This document shows positions 1 to 13,500 of a stretch of 64,000 bases of DNA, piece by piece. The stretch is taken from contig MU863889.1 in the NCBI GenBank assembly GCA_033296885.1, positions 248,001-312,000 of the forward strand, given 5' to 3'. The translations under genes and the position numbers were made by a program. How positions within the stretch are numbered: the stretch's first letter is position 1; each line of letters starts with the position of its first letter. The notes below the pieces were generated by a model, which did not search any database, was not told where the DNA came from, and saw nothing but the letters and a program-made list of their open reading frames with translations. Source of the DNA: Triangularia verruculosa. Taxonomy: Eukaryota > Ascomycota > Sordariomycetes > Sordariales > Podosporaceae.

Positions 1-3000
1 GGAGGCCACCTCGATAGACGAGAAGTGGGAGAGAACGGCACTTGCACACCAGATCGACGAGAACATGGGCTTTGCGCGCTATGACGCCGGACGGAAGCGC
101 GAGGGCTGGCTCGTCAATGTACAACCTACATCTATCGACGACCCACGAATCCCTGGAGGCGGCGGTAGGGCTGCACTTGACTGCTACTTCATCGAAGAAG
201 ACGGGCAAACGTTCAAGGCGACGGTGGATTTCGAGCCATACTTCCTGATTGCCTGCCGGAAAGGTCATGAGGGGGAGGTGGAGGAGTGGTGCAAGAGAGT
301 GCCCGGGGGTGGCGTCGTCAAGTCCGTCAAGAAGATTGAGAAGGAGGATCTGAGCATGCCGAATCACTTGCTGGGGTACAGGAGGACGTTTCTTGAGCTC
401 AAGTTTCACAACGTGCAGGACTTGATGGCGGCGAGGAAGGATATCATGCCGATTGCTGAGAAGAATAAGAAGGGGATGGATGCTATGGACACATATGCCG
501 AGGTTGCTACGTGAGTTACCTTTAGAAAACTGGTTCTTCTGGGCGGCGCTGACAGGTCAACAGAACAAACGGCGACTTTGATCTTTTTGATGACGACTTA
601 CGACGAGACGACCAACGACACAAGACGTCATTTGCCGAGGCCAGCGATTTTATTGTTGATATCCGGGAATATGACGTCCCATACCATGTTAGAGTAATGA
701 TAGATTTGGGTATGTCGCTCTTGGCCTTGTTTTACAATCTTTGCTAACTCTTACCAGACATTCGGGTGGGTAATTGGTACTTTGTAGAGGCCAAAAACGG
801 AGTTACAACAGTTATTCGAAATGAGGAACGCCTCGCGCCAGCAGATCCAGTCGTCATGGCCTACGATATCGAGACGTGCAAGGCGCCACTCAAGTTTCCC
901 GATGCTGCGGTGGATCAGATTATGATGATATCGTACATGATCGAAGGACAAGGTTTTCTGATCACAAACCGAGAAGTTGTCTCCGAAGACATTGCCGACT
1001 TCGATTACACACCAAGACCGGAATACCCAGGGCCATTCATGATCTTCAACGAGCCAGACGAGAAATCAGTACTGGAGCGTTTCTTCCTCCACATCAAAGA
1101 AGCCCGGCCAACAGTCATTGCCACTTACAACGGTGATTTTTTCGACTGGCCGTTCGTGGAAGCCCGTGCTAGCATCAACGGGATAGACATGTACCACGAA
1201 ATTGGTTGGAAGAGGGACAGCGAGGACCAGTTCAAGTGTAACTACAGTGTGCACATGGACTGCTTCCACTGGGTCAATCGTGACAGTTACTTACCGCAAG
1301 GCAGCAGAGGCTTAAAGGCTGTGACAGTGGCCAAGCTCGGATACGACCCAGACGAACTTGATCCCGAACTCATGACGCCTTACGCTCAAGAAAGACCCCA
1401 GACGCTAGCCGAGTACTCAGTCTCCGATGCCGTTGCCACCTACTACCTCTACATGAAATATGTGCACCCTTTCATTTTTTCTCTCTGTACAATTCTGCCA
1501 CTTGGGCCAGACGACACACTCAGAAAGGGTACTGGTACCCTGTGCGAGATGCTGTTGATGGTGCAGGCCTACCAAAAGAGGATTGTATTACCAAACAAGC
1601 ACGTCCAAGCCAAAGAGTCTTTCTGGGAAGGACACTTGCTGGAGTCGGAGACATATGTTGGTGGTCACGTCGAGAGTATTGAGGCTGGTGTCTTCCGTGC
1701 AGATATTCCCGTCAACTTTGCTGTGGACACGGGGGCTTTGGATGAATTGTTGAGGGATCTGGACGCTGCCTTGAAGTTCTGTATCACGGTTGAAGAAAAG
1801 AAGTCCATGGACGACATCACCAACTACGACGAGGTGAAGGGGCAGATTGTTGCCAAGCTGATGAACCTCAAGGAGACACCTAACCGGCTCGAAAACCCCC
1901 TCATCTACCATCTCGATGTCGCGTCCATGTATCCTAACATCATGACCACGAATCGTTTGCAACCAGATTCCATGATTTCGGAGTCAGATTGCGCGGCATG
2001 TGATTTCAACAGACCAGGCAAAACGTGCGACAGAAGGTTACCATGGGCGTGGAGAGGCGAGTATCTGCCAGCGAAGCGCGACGAGTACAACATGATCCGA
2101 CATGCTTTGGAAAACGAAAGGTTCCCGGGGAAAAGGCCTAATATGCCGACAAGATCGTTCCAGGAACTGCCAGCTGATGAGCAGGCCGGTCTCATCAGAA
2201 AGAGACTGCAGCTCTACTCGCAAAAAGTCTACCACAAGATTCGCGACTCCACCACCATTGTCCGAGAAGCCATCATTTGCCAAAGAGAGAACCCCTTCTA
2301 CATTGACACTGTGCGCGATTTCCGTGATCGTCGCTACGATTACAAGGGAAAAGCCAAGGTCTGGAAAGGCAAGACAGATACGCTGAAAAGCTCAGGGGCG
2401 CCCTCGTCTGAAGTCGACCACGCCAAGAAGATGATTGTTTTGTTTGACTCGTTGCAGTTGGCGCATAAGGTCATTCTCAACTCCTTCTACGGCTACGTCA
2501 TGAGAAAGGGATCTCGTTGGTACTCCATGGAGATGGCTGGCGTTACCTGCTTGACAGGCGCTACCATTATTCAGCTTGCTAGATCGCTGGTCGAGCGTCT
2601 TGGCCGGCCGCTGGAACTGGACACTGACGGTATTTGGTGCATGTTGCCTGCGACGTTTCCTGAGAACTTGACATTCAAGCTGAAGAATGGCAAGAAGATG
2701 ACCATTTCTTACCCATGTGTCATGTTGAACCATTTGGTTCACGACAAGTTTACGAACCACCAATATCAGACCCTTGTTGACCCCAAGACGTTCAAGTACG
2801 AGACCCACAGCGACAACTCTATCTTCTTCGAAATCGATGGCCCATACAAGGCCATGGTTCTTCCAACATCCAAGGAAGAGGACAAGAATCTGAAGAAGCG
2901 TTATGCCGTGTTCAATGACGACGGCAGTCTTGCTGAGCTCAAGGGTTTCGAGGTCAAGCGAAGAGGTGAGCTGAAGCTCATCAAGATCTTCCAGCAGCAA

Positions 3001-6000
3001 ATCTTCAAATTCTTCCTGGATGGTACCACGCTGGCTGAGTGTTACACAGCTGTCGCCAAGGTGGCCAACAGATGGCTCGACGTTCTGGAGAGCAAGGGGA
3101 CTACGCTTGCGGATGAAGAACTGATGGAGCTCATTTCGGAGAACCGCAGCATGTCCAAGACACTGGAGGAATACGGCTCGCAAAAGTCGACCTCCATCAC
3201 CACGGCGAGGCGTCTGGCAGATTTCTTGGGCGAGGCAATGGTCAAGGACAAGGGCTTGAACTGCAAGTTCATTATCAGTGCCAGACCCAAGGGGGCGCCG
3301 GTCACCGAGCGCGCTGTTCCAGTCGCCATCTTCTCGGCTGAAGAGGAGACCAAGCGCATGTATCTCAAGAGATGGCTCAAGGAAGAGCCTGCTGATACGG
3401 ATCCCCGCGCCCTGCTTGACTGGGACTACTACCGTGAACGTCTCGGGTCTGTTATTCAGAAGCTCATCACAATTCCCGCGGCGCTACAGAAAGTCCGCAA
3501 CCCTGTACCCCGTATCCCTCATCCTGACTGGCTTCAGCGCCGTATCAATATCAAGGACGACAAAATGAAGCAGAAAAAACTCACAGATCTTTTTGGACCT
3601 ACCACCAAGCGCCCCCTGAACGACATCACCAATAAGTTAGGGGACCTGGAGGATATGGGTGATCTTTTGAAGCCGAAGACCGTCACGTCAGCTATTGCTG
3701 CATCCCAAAAGGTGCTAGCATCTCACAAGCGCAAGTCACCTGAGCCCGAGAAGGACCCATTTGCCGCCCTGCCAAAGACGATGCCAGATCCCAGCGAGGA
3801 TTATCCTGCGTTCTTGGAATACCAGAAGCAAAAGTGGAAGCTTCAAAAGCAAGCTAGAGCACGGAGACGTCACTTGTTTGGTGAACGACGTGGCAATGCT
3901 CAAAACAGTCTCCAGCAAACCTTCCGCAACCAGGCCGAGGTTACCTTCCGCAACACCTGGCAGGTTCTTCAGCTCCGGGCAACGGATATGCCGGGCATTG
4001 TCATTGCTCATGTCCTCATTGACAACAAGATCCACTCTGTCAAGATCAACGTCCAACGTCAAGTCTTTTTGAACTTGAAGAGCAAAGACCTACCAGACAT
4101 TGAGATTGACGGGTGTCAGGTCGAGCAGGTCAACCACACGCTACCCAACGGCCATTCTTCTGTGCATCTTTTCAAGCTCACGGTCCCAGAAGAGATCTAC
4201 TTTGCCGAGGCTGAAAAGTTTTCACTGCTGTTCAACCATCCAAGTGTCGAAGGCGTGTATGAGAAACAGATCCCGCTCAACCTCCGTGCCCTTCTTCAAC
4301 TGGGCAACCTTTGCACCATCGACACCAGCCAAGCTGGAGTGCTTGGCAAGGGTCTGGAGCAAGGGTTCGACCTTGATGGCCTGAAGAAACCAGCCAAGCC
4401 GAGGCCATATCTGGAAGGGGCCAGGATGTCGTATGTCTACCTCTCGCATGTTAGCGCTGGTGACCGTCAGATCTTTGGCCTGTTCTCGACAACGGGCGAC
4501 CGAGCCCATGTCATCATCCAGCAGAAGAGTAAGGACGGTGGCCAAGACCTGCCCAATATCTCCAAGCTGTACTCCGATCTGCTTGCACGCCGGATGAACG
4601 AGGAGAGCGAAGACTCCACTTGGCAAGAATGCTTCCAGTACCAAGAGAAGTTGCGCGTCAAGATTACACAGGTCACTACCCGCCGCAAAGCATTCCTCGA
4701 GATTGGCGACATTGTCAAAAAGATGAAGAAGGAGGAGTCCGGGCCTACCATGATGGTAATCCAGTCGTCGCAGCGCAACTTGTTGGTGCACGATATTCCC
4801 ATTCTGGGCGAGTTTCCCGTCATGCCCCTCAAGTACGACACAGCCGATAGCTCGCTCCCGCCTCTTGGGTGGCAAACTGTGGTGGCACGTCGTTTGGTGA
4901 ACCATTACCTCAGCCTTGGTTCGTGGATCACTCACTTGACAGCACTGGCCAAGTACGGTGATGTGCCACTGTGCAACCTGGAACGAGACGATCCCCGCTT
5001 CCTGATCGACGTTGCCTATGCTCGCCGGCTTCAAGCCAACAGTGTTGTTTTGTGGTGGTCGCCCAGTCCGCGGCCCGACCATGCTGGCTATGAGAAGGAT
5101 GATGTCGTTGGTCCGCTTGAGCAAGTGCAGATGCCCTCGGTTAATACCCCTGGCACCTATGCTTCGGTCTGCATCGACATTGAAGTCCGCAATCTGGGCA
5201 TCAACACGATCTTGACGTCGTCTTTGATCAACGAGCTCGAAGGTGCCGACAGCATTTCTTTTAACCCTGCTGGCGATGGCGGCGGTGGTGAAGAGTCCTT
5301 CCAGTCTGAGAACGCCTTTGCCAATGCGGGTGTTCAAGTCCTCCGCGAGATGGTCAAGTCGTGGTGGGCTGAAGCTTGCAAGGGCTCGACCATGGCTGAC
5401 ATCATGGTTCAACATCTCATCCGCTGGGTCGAGTCCCCAGCTTCCTGTCTGTACGACAGGGCCTTGCACTACTATGTGCAGATGATGAGCTGCAAAGCTC
5501 TCCTCCAGCTCATGGCCGATTTCCGCCGTGTTGGATCACATGTCGTCTATGCCAGTGCGAACCGCCTTCTACTCCAGACGACCAAATCTGAGGTCGGCAA
5601 CGCCTATGCCTACTCACAGTACATTCTCAAGAGCATCAAAGCCAAGCCCTTATTCCACTTCATCGACCTAGAGATCAAGGAATACTGGGACTACCTGGTG
5701 TGGTACGATGAGTTCAATTACGGCGGCAAGGCCTGCCAGGAAGTACTCGAGAAAGACGAGCAAGATTTGCAGATGATCATGCACTGGCAGATTGCGACCT
5801 TCCTCCCACTGAGGTTGCAGCCGGTGTTCCGAGACTGGGTTGTGGAGTTTATCGAGCTCATGCACGGGATCAAACGCCCCGCCAATGGGTCTGATCCAAC
5901 TGCGACGCCGAGAATGACGCAATTACCCTTCCGCGGTGATAGCACCCAAGCCGATGACAAGGCCTTGACTCCTGGCAACCAGATCATCCTCGGCAAGAGC

Positions 6001-6756
6001 TTCGAGAAGCCACTCAAGAAGGAGATTCTAGGCTTGATTCAAGCGCAGAAACGGGAGATGTTACATCCGGAGTTGGCGAATGACTACTCCTTCCCTGTGT
6101 TGCCCGGTTCTTACCTGCCTCAGCTCCTCCCCTCGACGTCCACCACGGCTGCAGTACCAGCGCACAAAAAGAGTGCCAGTGCCAAACCGACAGCGAACCC
6201 TATCCTCGAACTCGTCAAGGCTCTGATGCAAGTGCTGTCGCTAGACAAGAACATTACCCTCGAAGCCCGCCTGCTCCGCAAGGAGCTCCTCGCGTTATTC
6301 GACGTCCGCGAGTTCTCCAAAGAAGGGCAGTTCCAAAACCCCTCCGAGTCCCTCAAGATCTCCCAGCTCAGCTGCGACAACTGCACCATGACAAGGGAGC
6401 TCGACCTCTGCCGCGACGAGGATTTGATGCCCTCGCCAGATGAGGACGTACAGAACAAGAGATGGGCGTGTTTGTACTGTGAGGCCGAGTACGACAGGAA
6501 CGCGATTGAGGAGAGACTGGTGGGGGAGGTCGAAGGGATCGTGGTGGAATGGACGTGCCAAGACTTGAAGTGCGGGAAGTGTGGGGCGGCGAGGGTGAAT
6601 GAGTTTATGGAGCATTGCACTTGTTCAGGGGCGTGGAAGGAGAGTGTGAAGAAGGAGGATGTGATGAGGAGGTTGAGGGTGTATAGGAGGGTGGCAGGCT
6701 TTTATGGGCTGAGGATGTTGGGGGATGTGACTGAGGGGGTGTTTGAGGGGCTGTGA
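1..6756 (+). CDS. POL2: DNA polymerase epsilon catalytic subunit (5' partial)
   Basis: This encodes the leading-strand replicative polymerase of the nucleus, a B-family polymerase with 3'-5' proofreading. Visible exons are <1-510, 564-709 and 758-6756, joined in frame across two short GT-AG introns. The frame is open to base 1, so the start codon and first residues lie outside the window. About 2217 residues are visible, close to the full size of the yeast protein. Landmarks in order are the Exo I motif (AYDIET, near visible residue 250), NGDFFDWPF (Exo II), polymerase motif A (DVASMYPN), motif B (LNSFYGYVMRKG), motif C as DTDG, and the long inactive C-terminal polymerase half. The C-terminal cysteine clusters (CDNC...CLYC, then CGKC...CTC) bind the B subunit. 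All catalytic acids appear intact. Identification is near certain; the splice sites are inferred. Confidence 0.98.
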
Positions 6757-7565
6757 TATGGACCCACTTTTCAGGGGTAAAGGGGGTTTGTTTATTTACA
6801 TTTGGGACGTTTGGGGGCTAGGCTTTGAGAGTTAATTGACTATCTGACTAAGGGTCTTTGCATCCTTCCGGTCTGTGTTAGAGGATCTTTGTTGAAACTG
6901 CTGTTGTGACACGAGTCTTTTTCTTCTGGGAATCCATTTTGGACATGATTGCTGGCGATGGCGTCAGTACGACTGCCAGGTGGTCTGGACCCGGGATATC
7001 CGAGACATTGCGACTATTTGAAAGCTTGATGGCGGAGGGCATCTTCCGTCCGGTTTCGGCTTCTCGTCTTTTGGCCTCACTGTGTAGCGTTGTCGAAGGG
7101 AGAAGCGTATCGATCTTGCCCGTATGGAGTGTCTCATTGGCATCGTGAGAAGCGGGGATGGTGTTTTGGAGATGGCATTCTGGAACTTGTGCTACGGTAT
7201 CTTGATCTGTTGGACAGAATCCACCAGAACTTTGGCAAACGCTTTGTGGGTTATCATGGTACGCAGTAAACGTCAAGATAGCACAGCCGCCTCGAGGTGC
7301 CTTCTTACAAAATCAGGTAGAGCGCCTCATCTGGGCCCAATCAGAGTCGAACTCTTCCCATCAGCTTCAAAGAACTCAGGCCCCTCAAGCTGAAGACTGT
7401 TAGGTATCCAGCATATTTCTGCCTAGATTCCAATCAAATATCCTTCGAGGAGCAGATGGAAGGGTTCAACTCGGTGTCACTGTCACCAATGTTTGTGCCC
7501 ACGTCACCCAACTCGGCGCATCACACGTACACCCTCTGGCCTGAGAAAAAGAATTACAAACTCCA
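6757..7565. other. Intergenic, POL2 3' flank
   Basis: This holds the 3' flank of the polymerase gene and the distal upstream region of the next gene. Short open frames occur on both strands, but none has a recognisable protein pattern or splice-supported extension. I see no gene here. Confidence 0.6.
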
Positions 7566-7690
7566 GCCACGTGACCACAGACACCACCACAGGCTGAGTC
7601 AGTCATACTGTGACAATTGCCAGAATTGCCAGAATTGCCAGAATCGACAGCAGAGGATGGGATGCCTCATTTTGGCGTTGAGCATAAAAG
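7566..7690 (+). promoter_or_regulatory. Probable promoter of the small secreted protein gene
   Basis: Upstream of the ATG at 7771 lie a CACGTG E-box (7568-7573), a TGAGTCA bZIP-type site (7595-7601) and a TATA-like CATAAAAG (about 7682-7689). A 9-bp unit (CCAGAATTG-like) is repeated about three times at 7614-7645. Spacing to the ATG is plausible for a fungal core promoter. Motif matches are seen; function is inferred. Confidence 0.4.
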
Positions 7691-7770
7691 TGCCAAGCCT
7701 GGGCATCCTATCCCACCCTCCCATCCACCACAACAAGACCCATCAGTACTATCAATTACCATCACCCACA

Positions 7771-8434
7771 ATGTTACCCTTTATTCTCATCCTCCTCCCC
7801 TCCTTCACTCTCTCCCTCCCCACCGACCCTTCCGACCTCATCGTCCCAACCCCGGAATACCCCCTCCCCTGGGGCCTCGTCAAATCCCACCCCTCTGCCG
7901 GCGATGGAATGAACAAAAAGTCCAACTCCCAGCCCGACACCGACACCTGGACCGACGACCCAACCCTCGCCGCTCCCACCCCTCAATACCCCCTCCCCTT
8001 CTCCTCCTCCCTCGCGCCGAGCAACGCCACCTTTGCCAATCTCATGTCCGAAGCTAGGATCAGAGTCGGCTGCACAAACAACCCCGTCGACGCGTCCGAG
8101 CTCGAGAACAGTCTGACGTGCCTGAGCAACTGGTGCAACACCGGGGGTGTGATCCCGCCGCACGGGGGGGAGCACTGTACCGTGGGGGGCAGCATGATGT
8201 ACATCTGGTGAGTTACTCTTTTGTTCTGTGCTACTAGGAAGAGAAAAGATGACTGATAGTGGAAGTAGTTCGTATGGTGGGAATAACCCCTGCAGTGCGA
8301 ATGAGATGGTGACTGCTTGGGGGAGTATCCAGCGGGATTGTGGAGTGGGGAGGGGAGGGTGGTGGTTTAGCAATGACTGGAAGAAGACGTATGGGATTGA
8401 TTCGGCTGGGGCGAATGTTTGTGGGAATTTGTAG
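7771..8434 (+). CDS. Small secreted eight-cysteine protein (effector-like), function unknown
   Basis: Two exons, 7771-8207 and 8269-8434, give 200 aa. The joining codon is a cysteine, and the intron is GTGAGT...AG. I chose the ATG at 7771 because a typical signal peptide (MLPFILILLPSFTLSLP) follows it; the open frame upstream lacks any such signal. The mature N-terminal half is low-complexity and carries an internal near-repeat (PTPEYPLPW, then PTPQYPLPF). The C-terminal half carries eight cysteines, including a WC pair context, ICSYGG, a GGWWFS segment and a terminal VCGNL, which suggests four disulfides and an extracellular fold. I do not recognise a named family. Size, secretion and cysteine content fit effector-like or antimicrobial-like secreted proteins, but that role is inference only. 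Confidence 0.8.
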
Positions 8435-8908
8435 GCTGCCCTACTATTGATCGATGGGAATTACCTTTGTTGGGAAAATGGATTGGTGAAGCACGATGGG
8501 GTGGTTGTGGTGGTGGTCGTGAGAGCCGTGCGGATGTTCTGTGTGCTGAGGCTTCGGTTGTTCAGGTAGTGTCGTGTCGAGAAATTCTTTGTTGCTAGGC
8601 CAGATTAGGAGAAAGAATAAACTTTGTTGACAATCTACCTTTGTTTGAGTGTTGGCGTGCAATGTGGAAAGAGACCGCGAATACATACTGAATCCGAGCT
8701 GAGATGATCGGCGCTTTCAAAGTTGCTGATCCAACACTTGCAGATGCTGTCAGATGTACTGTCCCAAAGACGCATGCTCACGTTCCATATTGGGATATCT
8801 TCCCTCTGGAAAATCAGTGTAAATGACACGGCCGAAGCACAAGGTATTCCTGCAACAAGCTGTATTTTCGATCTGATAGGTATCTAGTGCCTGGCTGTCT
8901 AAATCTCG
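8435..8908. other. Intergenic between convergent genes
   Basis: This is the 3' flank shared by the secreted-protein gene (plus strand) and the orphan gene (minus strand). I see no coding pattern. Confidence 0.6.
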
Positions 8909-9800
8909 TCATGTCCTCTCTCCGGACAAGGCTAGGTTCCTCGACCCCTTGGCGCCTGAGAGAGCATCGAAGTACTTGCCAGCGACATCTTCAAAGGTCG
9001 ACCCACCAATAGTTTTACCAATGACGGTACCAATCAACTCCGCTTGCGAGATAACACCAAGCCGGACAGCATCGTGCATGAGACCGAAGAAGTTGTGCTG
9101 AGTTACGCCACGACGGATGCGTTCTGGGCACGAGTCAGCTTCGGACAACAATGATGGCTGTGTACTTACTCCGCATGACCATATCTCTCCCCTTTCTAAG
9201 CTTGATGTCACACTTCATCAGCGAAGACGCGGGGTACTGGGTCGTGAGGCCAATGGGATGCCCGAGGGTCGTTATGTTATAGTCGAGGCCACCCTTCTCG
9301 CTGACGAACTTGAAGTACGCAGGTTCATCTGGGGGGCATACGGGTCAGTATTTCGAAGTATGAATGCGGGACAGGTGATAATGACTTACCTTTCTTCTCC
9401 TCGACTCGTTTGGCATTCACCACCTCAAGCTTGAGACTCTCTGGGGTGATGTTGGCATACTTCAACGTGTTTCGTATGATCTCGTCATCCTCTGGTCAGG
9501 TAAGTAGGTATTCCATCGCCTACACGGGTGTGGTTGAAGCTGACTGTAGATCAATAGACCGTGCTCGAAGCGAGACACGCCGGAGTAGCAGATCAGGAAA
9601 AACGAGTCCACGAAACCGATCAACCGGACCTTTCCTGACCATCGTTCGCCATTGATGAGGATGTCCCAAGGGTGGATGTCGCTAAGCTCTTTGTTAGCCA
9701 GTGCTTTGCAGGACGTGACGAGAGCGTACTAATTGCATTCGAGAGACTTTTGGTCGATTGAGCGGCCGAAGACCTCGAGGACACGGTGGTAAGAGGCCAT
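8909..9800 (-). CDS. Five-exon orphan protein, possibly a degenerate kinase-like fold
   Basis: Reading the minus strand from ATG 9800, exons 9800-9730, 9681-9545, 9491-9390, 9328-9170 and 9123-8909 join in frame across four GT-AG introns. They give 227 aa ending at a TGA. Four successive introns keeping one frame through otherwise stop-rich DNA is strong evidence of a real gene. I do not recognise the family. The segment NYDIHPWDILIN followed by KVRLIGFVDS resembles a kinase catalytic loop (HxDxxxxN) and the following DFG strand. The first His, the Asn and the DFG Asp are replaced, so if it is related it would be a pseudokinase, or the 5' end may be truncated. The C-terminal part is a Gly-rich amphipathic helix-like stretch (IGKTIGGSTFEDVAGKYF). 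Further upstream exons are possible, because a TTCCAG acceptor sits just before the ATG. Confidence 0.65.
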
Positions 9801-10539
9801 CCTGGAAGAGGAGCACTGGCGGTGCTGTCACAGCAGCGAGTGACTTCAGGGCGACTGTTTGAATAAGTCTGTCACGGCACTTGTAAGGACCCCTCACGTC
9901 AAAGAGGTCAACATGACTCCCAATGTGCCCAACCCGAAGAAGACACGACAGCCGTGGCTGTCCCGACTGAGCTGAACCCACGGAGTACCAACCGGGATGA
10001 TGGTCGGCACCGCATGTAGGTGCCCGAACCCCGCAGAACGCGCTGAGAAATGCTAACTGGGAGGAGCTCACTATAAATTTGTTGCAAAGCTAGGTGCCTT
10101 GGCATCCCAATCACGGCCGAGCGAAGACCGCCACTTAGGACGCAGCAAGTTTGAATCAGGAAGGAATCTGCACCTGGGCATTTCTCCCGACGACTAATTC
10201 AGCACCCCGCAGCTGCTCTTCAGCTGAGATGTCAGACCGGGCCAACCAGGACATTGCCGGCTTGGAGGCACCCCTCTCTTTCCCTCCGTGTATGTCGGCC
10301 CGACGTGGGGAATGCGATGCCCGATTCAACACATGCGCATCGTCCCAAGGCTATGGGGATGTGACCAACCGGTCGGTGGTTAATACCTACATACCTGGTA
10401 CTCGCCAGCGCGTCTGAATTCGCGATCACGGCAACAGCTCAGCAATGCTGCCACGACTTCGGATATCTTCCTCTTTACATTGCCCAATATACCGTCTAAG
10501 TGGCTTTCCCCCATTGGAAACGACTCCAAACCCGCCAAA
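9801..10539. other. Intergenic, divergent promoter region
   Basis: This is the shared upstream region of the orphan gene and the HET-domain gene. Frames open on both strands, but none shows a supported protein. A missing first exon of the orphan gene could lie at 9801-10115 on the minus strand. Confidence 0.5.
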
Positions 10540-13500
10540 ATGGCGACGACAACCACCCCTGGCGCTTTGGATGTCATCAAGGGGGCGATGTTGGATGCGG
10601 TCAAAGCAAGCGACTTCACGCCGGAGGACCTCCAGAGGATCTTCAAGGACCTGGGTGCCAGCCAAGAGAAGCTTAGAGCCATCATGAACGTCTGGTTTGG
10701 CCCCAAGGGCGGATTTAGGCCCACCTTCGTCGAAGAAAAGGACCACGCTGTCTCGGGGGCTCAAGACATCGAAATCCTAACCACCATGAACCCTCCGCCG
10801 GCCCAAACACCTTTCCGGATGTTCGACATTGAAACAGGCAATCTCGTTTCATATCCAGCGATTGGCGAGCGAGGCCAGTACTGCATGCTCTCCCATCGGT
10901 GGAAGGGCGCAGAAGTCTTGCTCGGAGACATCTATCGTGCCAAGGGCAAGCTCCAAGCTACGGGGATCACCACGCAGAAGAGCGATGTTGAGATGTTATT
11001 AGAGCAATGTCGGATCGACATCGTCGATCAGGAAGCAGCCGTAAAGAAGCTGTATCTCGCCAGCGGCGCCTCGGCCACTTCAGAGACCTTCAGCCTTGCC
11101 AATCTGCTGGACCGGCGACTCAAGGCTAAAAGCGCCGAGGGCTATCTGACCTGGGCTAAGGGACAGGAGCAAAAGAAAAGGGCCGAAGTCAGGTTCGCCG
11201 AGATGGAGAGCAGGATCTTCAGCAGCCTCATCAGCAGCACCCGCAAGGCCATAGATGATGCGAGCGGCAAAGGGTTCGAGGCGTCTCCTGTGGTTCAGAA
11301 GAAGAAAGACGACCTCGAAGAGGCAAAGAAGCAGGTGGAGAAGGCCGAGGAGGATTACACGGCCGCTAAGGAGGATATGGACTTCTTCAGAACTCGTTTC
11401 ATGCTCCGAGACGCTATTGATGGAATTGTTCCGCGTTTGGAAAGGTGGAAATCTGCCATCAAGATTGAGCAGACTATCAAGATGGCAGGTGATATCTTCA
11501 AGAAGAAGCCCTTTCACAAACGCGAAAAGTGCTACCTGTGGAACGACACCTGTTGCATCAATAAGACAGATTACGGCGAGCTGTCTCAGTCGCTTTCTCT
11601 CATGGGCGATTGGTACGCCAATGCCGAGTTTACTCTTGTCCATCTGGAGGCCGACGCATTACCGGAAGACCAGTGGAATGCCTCGGGGAACGATGCTGCA
11701 CGGGACTGGCGCCAGTTCCAGGAGGAGCGCGGAGAACAGCCCGAGCCTTATCTCGAGAACCTGCCACTCCGGCCAAAGACGACAGTCCAAGAATTCGAGG
11801 ACATTTCGAATTGGAAACCAGAGTGGTCAACGAGAGCATGGACGCTCCAGGAGCTCGTCATGAGCAAGATGACCTTTTACGTAAATGCGGACTGGGCCTC
11901 TATCAGCCGCCCAGTCGAGAGTCTCGGTTACATCTATCCTCTAGTTCCCTTCATTGCGCTATACACGCAACGAGACAAACAGAACATATTTACCTCTGAC
12001 AGCACCACCCTCACCAGCATGGTTCTTCGAGATTTGCTGGCCAGCGAGGTTCTCGATGGGATCCAGGAAAACGGGGAGATTGAGAGGGCACGTCTGCTGA
12101 TTAAACTGCTTGCCTGCCTGGGCGTTCAACTTCTGGGAGATCTGACGATGGAGACAGCCACTTCACAGCTGGCCCATGCGGTATGCAATGCAGCTGCGGA
12201 TCTGGTTGAGGGCGCCGAGCATGACCCCAAGACTCTTCTTCTCGCCCGTCTCGAGCAGCATCTGCGGAAAGCGGATGATGAAAAGGAAGGCAGGCCGACA
12301 GAAGAAGAAGCAATCAACGCCATTAACCTCGTGCTTCGATGCCTGGTTGAAGAGACTCTGCAGCTCGTCCTGGACGACAGGAAATATGTGGCCGAGTTCA
12401 GTAAAGTCGAGCAACTCAGCGATTGGCGGGACGGAAAGAAACGATCTGGCTTCGCTGCAGACAATGTCCTGGCCGCCTCTGGATGCCGAGAGGCGACAGT
12501 CGCCACCGACAGTGCCTATGCTCTAATGGGGATTCTGGGCGTGCGGTTTCCTACCTTTCCTGCAGAAGGCTATGTCATGGCGCTGGCACGAGTGCTGGAC
12601 CAGGTTATCATCACCCACAACGACGTCTCAGTCTTCAACTGGACTGGGATGGCCATGGGCAGTTCCATACGCGGCCGTTCTCTATACCCGTCTTCACAAC
12701 AAGCCTATGGTAACCAGAAGGACCATGGTAGACACTACAACGTCCAGCTCTCCCAAGTTCTTCAGGGCAAGATGAACGACATTATGAAAACCTATAACGA
12801 GACCTTCTCGGTGCTACGACGGGCTATTGAGGCAGTCAAGGACAAGGAGCAAAAGGACATTCCGTTCGACTGGATCGTCGGAGTCATTGGCGTGGTGCGC
12901 GGGTCAGACTTTCACCAATTGAAGGAGCGTTTCATCAGTGTTGGAAAAGTCGTCGCCTACATTCTCAAGCACTGCGTGAAGAAGGCTGCTGAGAAGAACG
13001 CGGCCTCTGGAGAGACCTCGGCCAAAGGCAATGGTGAGACCTTGGAGGACAATGACACGGCGCTTTCCGGAGGGCTCTCCAAGGTCTTCTCAATTTCGTC
13101 TCTGCCGAGCCCGACGATGTCGCTGCCCAGCCCATCACTGTCGCTCCCAAGCCCGTCGCTTTTGGTGTCGGGATTCAAGATGGGCATGGGGGGATCCAAG
13201 AAGGAGGAGCCTGTCGTGGAGACGCCGAAGAAGGGTTCCAGGTTCTCTTCGTTCACGAAGAGGTCTTCCTCTTTTGGTATCGGCAAGGCGACTCCTGAGC
13301 CGACTCCTGAGCCTGCCCCATCACCAGCTATTGAGTCCCCTCAACCGATGCCACCAACTCCTCAAAGCCCTCCTCCCAAAGACGTCATTCCAGATGATCC
13401 ATCAAAGCCGGAGTGGGCGCTCTATGATTCAGAGGTCAAGGATCACCTCGAGTACCTCTCCACGCCTCCCGACGACATACAAGAGCGGAACCTGAGACCG

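Noticed and set aside
4222..5469. Long minus-strand open frame (415 codons) inside POL2
   Set aside because: It is antisense to the highly conserved polymerase coding sequence and has no family motif. Codon structure on the plus strand explains the lack of stops.
10480..10539. Upstream extension of the HET gene from a TTG
   Set aside because: It needs a non-ATG start. The ATG at 10540 has an excellent context and the extension shows no conserved feature.
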